Under the pieces are notes generated by a model, which worked only from the letters and a program-made list of their open reading frames with translations, made no database searches and was not told where the DNA came from. From Acidobacteriota bacterium (GTDB lineage: Bacteria > Acidobacteriota > Vicinamibacteria > Vicinamibacterales > JAHECP01), in the NCBI GenBank assembly GCA_024641665.1, contig JAHECP010000005.1, positions 1 to 64,000 of the forward strand: DNA of 64,000 nt, read 5' to 3'. Positions 57,404-64,000 of the stretch are shown here, in pieces; position 1 is the stretch's first letter, and every line of letters begins with the position of its first letter. The position numbers were made by a program, and so were the translations under genes.

Positions 57404-59065
57404 ATGACACGCGACATCTGTCTCGTGGCCAGCGGCGACTCACGGTTGCCGGCCAATCGTGTGTGCTGGCCCGCACAGGAGCAGCTCGAGGCCAAGGTGG
57501 TCGCGGCCTTCGCCGACCTCGGCCACCGCGTGGTACGGGGGCATCCTGTCGATCCCGCCAAGGGGCACGGCTTTCTCGACGGCCAGGCGATGGGCATCGA
57601 GGTGTTCCGCCGCATCGACCCGGACGCGCCCCTCATCGTCGCCGAGGCGGTCTGGCAGTTCACGAGCCACGTCCTCCCCGGGCTGACGAAGCATCGCGGC
57701 CCGATCCTCACGCTCGCCAACTGGAGCGGCCAGTGGCCGGGGCTCGTGGGGCTGCTGAACCTGAACGGATCGCTGACCAAGGCCGGCATTCCGTACAGCA
57801 CCATCTGGAGCGAGGACTTCGAGGACGAGTTCGCGGGGGCGGCACTGCGTGAGTGGGTGACGCACGGCCGGATCGCCCACGACGTCAGCCACGTCCGCCG
57901 CTACGACGGGTGCATCTGGCCCGATCAGGCGACCGCCGCCGCCCGCGGCGCCAGACTCGGGGCCGACCTGCGGCGCCAGCAGGCCGTCCTCGGCGTCTTC
58001 GACGAAGGCTGCATGGGGATGTACAACGCCATCGTCCCCGACCATCTGCTGCACGCCGTCGGGCTGTTCAAGGAGCGGCTCAGTCAGGCCGCGCTCTACG
58101 CGGCGATGCTGGGCGTCGAGGAGGAGACGGCGCGTCGACACCTCACATGGCTGCGGGGCCGCGGCGTGACGTTCAACCTGGGCACCGATCCGGACACGGA
58201 ACTGACCGAGGCGCAGGTCCTCGAGGGCCTGAAGATGTACGACGCCGCGGTGCGCATGGCGGCCGAATACGGCTGTGCCGCCATCGGGATTCAGTATCAG
58301 CTCGGCCTGAAGGACGTCTGTGTGGCGTCGGATCTCGCCGAAGGCCTTCTCAACAACCCCGACCGTCCGCCTGTCCACGGGCCCGACAGCACCATTCTGT
58401 TCGAGGGGCTGGCGGTGCCGCACTTCAACGAGGCCGACGAGTGTGCGGGCATCGACGCCCTGATCACCAATCGCGTCTGGGCCGACCTGCAACTCGATCC
58501 GTCGACCACGCTGCACGACGTGCGTTGGGGCGAGCACTACGCCGGACACGGCCTCGACGAATTCGTCTGGCTGTTCGAGATCTCCGGAGCGGCGCCAGCC
58601 AGCCACTTCATCGGCGGCTACCGCGGCGCAACCGCCGAGCGACAGCCGCCGATGTTCTTCCCGCGCGGCGGCGCGACGCTGAAGGGCGTCAGTCGCCCGG
58701 GCGAGATCGTCTGGAGCCGTATCTACGTGGAGGGCCAAGCCCTCCACATGGACCTCGGCTCGGGCGGGGCTGTCGCTCTGCCGACGGAGGAGACCGAGCG
58801 GCGCTGGCAGGCGACCACGCCGCAGTGGCCGATCATGCACGCCGTCCTCTACGGCGTCAGCCGCAATCAATTCATGGCGGCACACAAGGCCAATCACATC
58901 CAGGTCGCGTATGCGCCGGACGCGGCCCAGGCCAGACGCGCCCTCGAGATGAAGGCGGCGATGGCCAACGAGATGGGGATCCACGTGAGCCTCTGCGGCG
59001 ATCTCGACGACAGCCTCGATCGCCACCAGGCGGCCGCCGTGGAGCCCGAGGAGTCTCGTGCATGA
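57404..59065 (+). CDS. L-fucose/L-arabinose isomerase-like protein 2
   Basis: A 553-residue protein of the fucose/arabinose isomerase superfamily, different from the 497-residue one. Landmarks are PLIVAEAVWQFTSHVLPGL, LANWSGQWPGLVGLLNLNGSL, VFDEGCMGMYNAIVPDHLL, AAIGIQYQLGLKDVCVASDLAEGLLNN (active-site region with Asp), FNEADECAGIDALI and MAAHKANHIQVAYA (late His). The ATG at 57404, with GAGAGGAG before it, is chosen over an upstream in-frame ATG. It is translationally coupled to the kinase (ATGA). With a ribulokinase-like partner, an L-arabinose-type or related aldose is the likely substrate. Confidence 0.75.
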   Translation: MTRDICLVASGDSRLPANRVCWPAQEQLEAKVVAAFADLGHRVVRGHPVDPAKGHGFLDGQAMGIEVFRRIDPDAPLIVAEAVWQFTSHVLPGLTKHRGPILTLANWSGQWPGLVGLLNLNGSLTKAGIPYSTIWSEDFEDEFAGAALREWVTHGRIAHDVSHVRRYDGCIWPDQATAAARGARLGADLRRQQAVLGVFDEGCMGMYNAIVPDHLLHAVGLFKERLSQAALYAAMLGVEEETARRHLTWLRGRGVTFNLGTDPDTELTEAQVLEGLKMYDAAVRMAAEYGCAAIGIQYQLGLKDVCVASDLAEGLLNNPDRPPVHGPDSTILFEGLAVPHFNEADECAGIDALITNRVWADLQLDPSTTLHDVRWGEHYAGHGLDEFVWLFEISGAAPASHFIGGYRGATAERQPPMFFPRGGATLKGVSRPGEIVWSRIYVEGQALHMDLGSGGAVALPTEETERRWQATTPQWPIMHAVLYGVSRNQFMAAHKANHIQVAYAPDAAQARRALEMKAAMANEMGIHVSLCGDLDDSLDRHQAAAVEPEESRA

Positions 59066-60765
59066 CACGCCAGTCGAGCGCGCCCTGTGCGATCGGCCTC
59101 GACTTCGGCACCGCGTCGGTGCGGGCGGTCGTGGTCGAGACTCAGACCGGCGCCCTGCGCGGGGCCGGCGCCGCCGACTATCCGCACGGCGTGATCGATG
59201 CGACGCTTCCGGGTAGTGCCAAGCGGCTGGGTGTCGATTGGGCCCTGCAGCATCCGGCCGACTACCTCGTGGCGATGGAGTCCGCCGTTCTGGCCGCGGT
59301 CGAGAGATCCGGCGTCGACCGGGCGGCGATCGTCGGGATCGGCGTTGACTTCACGTCCTGCACGATTCTGCCCGTGAAGCGCGACGGACAGCCGCTCTGC
59401 CTGCGGTCGGATTTCGCCGCGCACCCGCACGCCTGGGTGAAACTCTGGAAACACCATGCCGCGCAACCGCAGGCGGATCGCATCGACGCCACCGCCACCG
59501 CCCGCGGGGAGCCCTTCCTGGCCAACTACGGCGGCCGGACATCCTCCGAGTGGCTCGTCGCCAAGACCCTCGAGATCCTCGAGGACGATCCGGCCGTCTA
59601 CGACGCTGCGGAGGCCATCGTCGAAGCCGGCGACTGGCTGGTCTGGCAGCTGACCGGGAACCTCGTGCGCAACGCGTGCGCCGCCGGCTACAAGGGATTC
59701 TGGACGCGGCAACACGGGTTCCCGTCGACGGATTTCTTCGCGGCCCTCGATCCGCGTCTGGCTGACATCCATGCGCGGCTCCCGGGGCCGATCACGCCGC
59801 CGGGACGCACGGCTGGCACGCTGACCCCAGACATGGCCCGGCGCCTTGGGCTTGCGCAGAGCACCGCGGTGGGCGCCGCGATCATCGACGCGCACAGCGC
59901 GGTTCCCGCCGCCGGTGTCGTCACGCCGGGCCGCATGGTCATGGTCATGGGCACGTCCACGTGCCACATGCTGCTGGCGGATCGCTACGCCCCCGTGGAG
60001 GGTATCGGCGGCATCGTGTCGGACGGCATCGTCGAGGGGTACTACGGCTATGAAGCCGGGCAGGCGGCCGTGGGTGACATCTTCAACTGGTTCGTCCGCC
60101 AGACCGGGGACCGGAGACGGACCCGCGGCGAATTCGGCGCGCTTGAGCGTGAAGCGGCTGCGGTGGCCGTCGGGGGCCACGGCCTGGTGGCGCTCGACTG
60201 GTGGAATGGCAACCGCTCGGTGCTCGCCAACGCCGATCTTTCGGGCCTTCTCGTCGGCCTCACGTTGTCCACCACGAGAGGCGAGATCTACCGCAGCCTC
60301 ATGGAGGCGACCGGCTACGGGACCAGACGCATTCTGGAAGCGTTCGATCGGCAGCGCATCCCGGTCACCGAGCTGATCGCGGTGGGAGGCCTGGCCGAAC
60401 ACAGCCCGCTGCTCCTCGAGATCTACGCCAGCATCACGCGTCGGCCAATCCGCGTCGCGGGCACCGACGCGTCGGCGCTTGGCGCCGCCATGCTGGGCGC
60501 GGTGGCCGCCGGCGAGGCGCACGGCGGCCATCGCTCTCTGCGCGCGGCAGCCGCGTGCATGACGCATCTGCCAGCGGCGCAGGTGGACCCCGACGACCGG
60601 GCGTCGCAGGTCTATGACGACCTGTATCGCGAGTACCTGGCCCTCCACGACTACTTCGGACGGGGAGGGAACGACGTGATGCTCCGCCTGCGCCGCCTCC
60701 ACCGGGCGGCGATGAGCCGAGCGGGCGCCCGCGACGAGTCCCTCGCGGAAACGCTGGCGGGTTGA
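59062..60765 (+). CDS. Ribulokinase-like FGGY kinase
   Basis: A 567-residue FGGY kinase matching AraB in length and motifs: IGLDFGTASVRAVVVE (phosphate 1), GIGVDFTSCTILPV, WKHHAAQPQADRI, GDWLVWQLTGN, VMGTSTCHMLLADR, GLVALDWWNGNRS and ELIAVGGLAEHSPLLLEIYASITRRPI (ATP-binding, with GG). It phosphorylates a ketopentose such as L-ribulose, consuming the product of the preceding isomerase; its ATG overlaps the isomerase stop. No araD-type epimerase is visible in the window; the class II aldolase at 45931 is its relative by superfamily. Confidence 0.85.
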   Translation: MTRQSSAPCAIGLDFGTASVRAVVVETQTGALRGAGAADYPHGVIDATLPGSAKRLGVDWALQHPADYLVAMESAVLAAVERSGVDRAAIVGIGVDFTSCTILPVKRDGQPLCLRSDFAAHPHAWVKLWKHHAAQPQADRIDATATARGEPFLANYGGRTSSEWLVAKTLEILEDDPAVYDAAEAIVEAGDWLVWQLTGNLVRNACAAGYKGFWTRQHGFPSTDFFAALDPRLADIHARLPGPITPPGRTAGTLTPDMARRLGLAQSTAVGAAIIDAHSAVPAAGVVTPGRMVMVMGTSTCHMLLADRYAPVEGIGGIVSDGIVEGYYGYEAGQAAVGDIFNWFVRQTGDRRRTRGEFGALEREAAAVAVGGHGLVALDWWNGNRSVLANADLSGLLVGLTLSTTRGEIYRSLMEATGYGTRRILEAFDRQRIPVTELIAVGGLAEHSPLLLEIYASITRRPIRVAGTDASALGAAMLGAVAAGEAHGGHRSLRAAAACMTHLPAAQVDPDDRASQVYDDLYREYLALHDYFGRGGNDVMLRLRRLHRAAMSRAGARDESLAETLAG

Positions 60766-60790
60766 CCTGCCAAGAAGTGGATGGTGAGAG

Positions 60791-62188
60791 ATGAAGCGAA
60801 CTATGTCAGCGCTCTTCCTGCTCGTCGTTGCCTGGCTCCTCGTGCTGGGCGCCACGCCAGGCGCCCGCGACGGCTTTCCGAGCGTGCTGAGCATCCGTGA
60901 CCGCGTCGCGACCGTCAACCGCATTGTCGAGGCGCGGCTCGATCAGCTGCTTCCGCTGGCCATGCGCGAGACGGGATTCGACATGTGGATCATCGTCACG
61001 AACGAGGACAACTACGATCCCGTGTTCCAGACGATGATCCCATACAACACCTGGGCGCCGATCACCCAGATCCTCGTGTTCTACGACCCCGGTGCGGGCA
61101 AGCCGATCGAGCGGCTGAACGTCTCGCGGACCAACCTGCGAGGCCTGTACAAGGACATGTGGGACGCACAAGCCTGGGACACCCAGAAGAAGGAAAGCCA
61201 GTGGGACGCGCTGGCCAGGGTCGTCCGCGAGCGGGACCCCAAGGTGATCGGGATCAACGAGGGCGAGGTGCAGTGGGCGGCGGGCGGTCTCACCGTGCCG
61301 CTGAAGAAGGCGCTCGTCAACGCGATCGGACCGACCTACGCCGGTCGGTTGCGGTCGGCCGAGCCCCTCGCAACCAGATGGCTCGAGACGATGCTCGACG
61401 AGGAGCTCGACGTCTATTCGCAGGTCGTGGCGGTCGCCCACGCGCTGGTGGCGGAGACGATGTCGAACGCCGTGATCACCCCGGGAACGACAACGGTCGA
61501 CGACATGGTCTACCACTACTGGCAGCGCTTTGCAAATCTGGGGCTCGACATGTCGTTCCTGCCAAGCTGCAGCATCCGGGGGCGGAGTCCTGAGGATACG
61601 CAGCGCTGGGGCCCGAGAGACCGCACGGTGCGCCACGGCGACGTCCTCCACTGCGATGTCGGCATCAAGTACCTGCGGTACTACACCGATCACCAGGAGC
61701 TCGCGTACGTCCTGCGCGCCGGCGAGACGGACGCACCGGACGGCCTGAAGAAGGCCCTCGCCGAGGCCAACCGGCTGCAGGACGTGTACGCGAGCGAGTT
61801 CAAGGCAGGATTGACCGGCAACCAACTGCTGGCCAACATCCTCACGACAGCCCGGGCCAAGGGAATCCAGAATCCGCGGGTCTACTCCCACTCGCTCGGC
61901 TACTACCTGCACGAGCCCGGGCCGCTGATCGGTCTGCCCTGGGAGCAGGTCAACAATCCCGGCCGCGGTGATGTGCGACTCGTCGACAACAGCTGTTTCA
62001 CGGCGGAGCTCAGTGTCGATGCACCGATTCCCGAGTGGGGCGGAAAGACGCTCCGGGTGCCGCTCGAGCAGGACGTCGTCTTCACCAAGGGCCGCGTGCA
62101 CTTCATCGACGGCCGGCAGACGGCATTCCACCTCGTGGGCAGAGGAGGGGGCGGGTCCCCCGCGCCGACGCCGTCACCGGAGCGGTGA
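60791..62188 (+). CDS. Secreted M24 (Xaa-Pro peptidase-like) protein 2
   Basis: A 465-residue paralogue of the protein at 53100-54398 with its own signal peptide (ALFLLVVAWLLVLGATPGA). Conserved ligand contexts are VLHCDVGIKYL (Asp), YTDHQELAYV (Asp of the second ligand, here in TDH), VYSHSLGYYLHEPGP (His), CFTAELSVDAPIPEWGG (Glu) and VPLEQDVVF (Glu). It follows the ribulokinase gene by 25 bp, so the same transcript is expected. Its C-terminal tail is Gly/Pro-rich. Two exported M24 homologues in one sugar island are unusual. Confidence 0.85.
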   Translation: MKRTMSALFLLVVAWLLVLGATPGARDGFPSVLSIRDRVATVNRIVEARLDQLLPLAMRETGFDMWIIVTNEDNYDPVFQTMIPYNTWAPITQILVFYDPGAGKPIERLNVSRTNLRGLYKDMWDAQAWDTQKKESQWDALARVVRERDPKVIGINEGEVQWAAGGLTVPLKKALVNAIGPTYAGRLRSAEPLATRWLETMLDEELDVYSQVVAVAHALVAETMSNAVITPGTTTVDDMVYHYWQRFANLGLDMSFLPSCSIRGRSPEDTQRWGPRDRTVRHGDVLHCDVGIKYLRYYTDHQELAYVLRAGETDAPDGLKKALAEANRLQDVYASEFKAGLTGNQLLANILTTARAKGIQNPRVYSHSLGYYLHEPGPLIGLPWEQVNNPGRGDVRLVDNSCFTAELSVDAPIPEWGGKTLRVPLEQDVVFTKGRVHFIDGRQTAFHLVGRGGGGSPAPTPSPER

Positions 62189-62250
62189 CGCAGACGACCG
62201 AGTGAGCGGGCAGTCGTTCTGATGTCCGCCGCCGCGCAGGAGCATGGCGC

Positions 62251-62275
62251 CCGTCCTCACGATCCGTGAGGACGG
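62251..62275. terminator. Perfect 11-bp hairpin
   Basis: CCGTCCTCACG-ATC-CGTGAGGACGG forms a perfect 11-bp stem with a 3-base loop in the 137-base gap between the second M24 gene and the next gene. No T-run follows, so it may be an attenuating or processing hairpin rather than a strong terminator. Confidence 0.45.
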
Positions 62276-62325
62276 GTCCAGGAGTCTCGTTCCGACGACC
62301 GTTCGTGACAGCTGAGGCCGACCCC

Positions 62326-63546
62326 ATGACACGCGAGATCATCGCCACCGCCGCGGCTTGCATCGCTGTTTCCGTGTTGAATCAGAGTCTCCATGCAGCC
62401 AGTTTCGCCGACGATCTCGCTTTCCTGAAGCGACACGTGGAACTGATCGTGCTGAGCGATCCGAATGGATCCGCCAAGGTCGCCGTCTCCCCTGCGTGGC
62501 AGGGCCGCGTCATCACGAGCACGGCCGGCGGGGACGCGGGCCGCAGCTTCGGCTGGATCAACCGGGAACTGATCGCATCGGGCAAGCTCCAGCCGCACAT
62601 CAACGCCTTCGGCGGCGAAGATCGGTTCTGGATGGGTCCGGAGGGCGGGCAGTTCTCGATCTTCTTCGCCAAAGGCGCGAAGTTCGAACTGGAGAACTGG
62701 TTCACGCCGGCGCCGATCGACACGCTGCCCTTCGCCGTGACGAGCCGGTCCTCCGCCGCGGTGAGCTTCAGGTCAGCGTTCACGCTGACCAACTACTCGG
62801 GCACGCGCCTCGATGTCGTCGTCGATCGCGAGGTGCGCCTGCTCGATGCCGCCGCAGCCTGGGAGCGGCTCGGCGTGAGGCCGCCGACCGATGTGGCCAT
62901 CGTCGCCTTCGAATCACACAACAGCATCACCAATGCTGGTAGCAGACCGTGGACGAAGGACACGGGACTGCTGTCGATCTGGATCCTCGGCATGTTCACT
63001 CCCTCGCCCGGGACCACGATCGTGGTGCCCATCCAGGCAGGTCCGGAATCGGAGCTCGGCGCGAAGGTGACCTCGGACTACTTCGGCATGGTGCCTCCGG
63101 AGCGGCTCGCCGTGAAGGACGACGTGATCTACTTCAGTGGTGACGGGAAGTTCCGCAGCAAGATCGGCATTAGTCCCCGGCGCAGCAAGGGCGTGCTCGG
63201 CAGCTACGACGCGGACTCGTGCGTGCTCACGATCGTCCAGTTCAGTCAGCCGGCGGGGCTGACCGACTACGTGAACTCGCTGTGGAAGCTGCAGGACGAC
63301 CCGTACGGTGGTGACGCGGCCAACAGCTACAACGACGGCCCGCCGACCCCGGGGGCGAGGCCACTTGGCCCCTTTTATGAGCTCGAGTCCTCGTCCCCTG
63401 CTGCTGCGCTGGCCCCTGGCAAGAGCCTGTCGCACGTCCACCGCACGATTCACCTGGGCGGACCGGTGCCAGCGCTGGATGCGGTTGCCCGAGCCACGCT
63501 CGGTGTATCCATCGCGGAGATCGAGGCCGCCGTGAAGCCCCGATAG
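62326..63546 (+). CDS. Secreted DUF6786-like protein
   Basis: A 406-residue exported protein (ATG at 62326, signal peptide IATAAACIAVSVLNQSLHAAS). The body starts LKRHVELIVLSDPNGSAKVAVSPAWQGRVITSTAGGD and continues SFGWINRELIAS, HINAFGGEDRFWMGPEGGQFSIFF, TLTNYSGTRLDV, VAFESHNSITNAG and, near the end, YELESSSPAAALAPGKSLSHVHRTIH. The fold is probably beta-sandwich, similar to sugar mutarotases. I believe the family is DUF6786, named from memory. Its recurrent GGEDRFWxGPEGGQ block suggests a carbohydrate-active site. It belongs to the same series as the M24 and FucP-like genes. Confidence 0.65.
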   Translation: MTREIIATAAACIAVSVLNQSLHAASFADDLAFLKRHVELIVLSDPNGSAKVAVSPAWQGRVITSTAGGDAGRSFGWINRELIASGKLQPHINAFGGEDRFWMGPEGGQFSIFFAKGAKFELENWFTPAPIDTLPFAVTSRSSAAVSFRSAFTLTNYSGTRLDVVVDREVRLLDAAAAWERLGVRPPTDVAIVAFESHNSITNAGSRPWTKDTGLLSIWILGMFTPSPGTTIVVPIQAGPESELGAKVTSDYFGMVPPERLAVKDDVIYFSGDGKFRSKIGISPRRSKGVLGSYDADSCVLTIVQFSQPAGLTDYVNSLWKLQDDPYGGDAANSYNDGPPTPGARPLGPFYELESSSPAAALAPGKSLSHVHRTIHLGGPVPALDAVARATLGVSIAEIEAAVKPR

Positions 63547-63562
63547 CGTACGCGTGAGTCCT

Positions 63563-64000
63563 ATGAGCACCACCAAGGCAATCCTTGTCGCCGGCGCGAA
63601 GGGCGGGCGCGTGAGCACCGACAGGCAGAGCATGTTCGTCACCGGCGACGGAAGGAACGTGGTCCTGACCTTCACGCTCGTCAGCTCGCTCTTCCTCCTG
63701 TGGGGATTCTGCAACGGGATGATTGACGTCATGGACAAGCACTTCCAGGAGGAGCTGCACCTGAGCCTGTCGCAATCGGCTTGGGTGCAGTTCGCGCACT
63801 GGATGGGCTATTTCCTCATGGCGCTCCCGGCTGGATGGCTCGCCACAAGGCTGGGCTACAAGGGTGGCATCATAGCCGGCCTGCTGCTCGTCGCGGTGGG
63901 TGGGGCCTGGTTCATTCCAGCGACGAAGATCGCGGCGTTCTGGGCGTTCCTCCTCGGTGTGTGCGTCGTGGCCTCCGGCCTGACGTTCCTGGAAACGGTG
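63563..64000 (+). CDS. FucP-like sugar:H+ symporter (MFS, FHS family), cut by the window end
   Basis: From the ATG at 63563 an open frame runs to the window edge (146 codons shown). A hydrophilic leader of about 30 residues precedes TFTLVSSLFLLWGFCNGMIDVMDKHFQ (helix 1, FucP-like WGF...ND region), AWVQFAHWMGYFLMALPAGWLATRLGYKGGIIAGLLLVAVG, and a helix ending GLTFLETV, as in FucP 'TFLETAANP'. FHS members import L-fucose, galactose or glucose with protons. With the isomerases it supports an L-fucose/L-arabinose-type sugar as the imported substrate. Confidence 0.85.
   Translation, partial: MSTTKAILVAGAKGGRVSTDRQSMFVTGDGRNVVLTFTLVSSLFLLWGFCNGMIDVMDKHFQEELHLSLSQSAWVQFAHWMGYFLMALPAGWLATRLGYKGGIIAGLLLVAVGGAWFIPATKIAAFWAFLLGVCVVASGLTFLETV

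Noticed and set aside
1-64000. CRISPR arrays, tRNA and rRNA genes
   Set aside because: No run of regularly spaced 25-40 bp repeats was found; the tandem repeats seen have two or three units without spacers. No cloverleaf-like or rRNA-like stretch was recognised by eye. A tRNA or Rfam scan would be needed to exclude divergent cases.

Overview
The window is uniformly GC-rich (roughly two thirds G+C by eye) with gene content typical of Acidobacteriota, most likely the Vicinamibacteria. The pointers are an ADOP-type FtsX/MacB permease (29178-31622), a sortilin/VPS10-type BNR-repeat secreted protein, small secreted proteins opening their mature part with 'FSGTW', many Sec-exported proteins and REP-like intergenic palindromes. 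This placement is inferred from families; no rRNA or other marker gene is present. No tRNA, rRNA or CRISPR array was seen.

0-20 kb is mostly chromosomal housekeeping and envelope: an accessory SecA-like ATPase, a secreted GH3 glycosidase with a PA14 insertion, an outer-membrane barrel, an RhlE-type helicase, a broken aldo/keto reductase, a LecA-like/patatin/multi-TM fusion, MsrB, a HEXXH lipoprotein, a B12-binding radical SAM protein, a YncE-like propeller, a decayed membrane/DUF3108 gene and a GT-C (GT39/ArnT-like) glycosyltransferase.

20-45 kb is accessory and unstable. A two-gene convergent cassette (small membrane protein facing a DUF4177-like secreted protein) occurs twice, the second copy damaged by a deletion. 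A 3' fragment of the VPS10-like gene lies next to that second copy. Two complementary pieces of GIY-YIG genes lie 13 kb apart, and IS481, IS30, IS3 and IS1634 elements or remnants occur between 28.5 and 45.8 kb. Between them sit large secreted proteins (an 802-aa FecR-like/PsbP-like mosaic and a papain-fold-like protein lacking both catalytic residues), an alpha/beta hydrolase and an M20 peptidase.

45.9-64 kb is a catabolic island. A minus-strand operon runs isomerase > FGGY kinase > class II aldolase with ATGA stop/start overlaps, the fucose-pathway logic. Next come a LacI regulator, an ACS-type MFS transporter, a secreted cupin, a secreted M24 peptidase homologue, and a second LacI gene. 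A plus-strand series follows: M19 dipeptidase > second isomerase > ribulokinase-like kinase (ATGA overlap) > second secreted M24 homologue > secreted DUF6786-like protein > FucP-like permease cut by the window end. A shared imperfect palindrome (approximately TGTAAWCGATTAC) occurs before the first operon, the cupin, the second LacI gene and the M19 series, so the island is probably one LacI-type regulon. The pairing of pentose/deoxysugar kinases and isomerases with prolidase-like and dipeptidase enzymes is the most interesting feature; use of glycosylated, proline-rich plant or microbial glycopeptides is offered as a hypothesis only.
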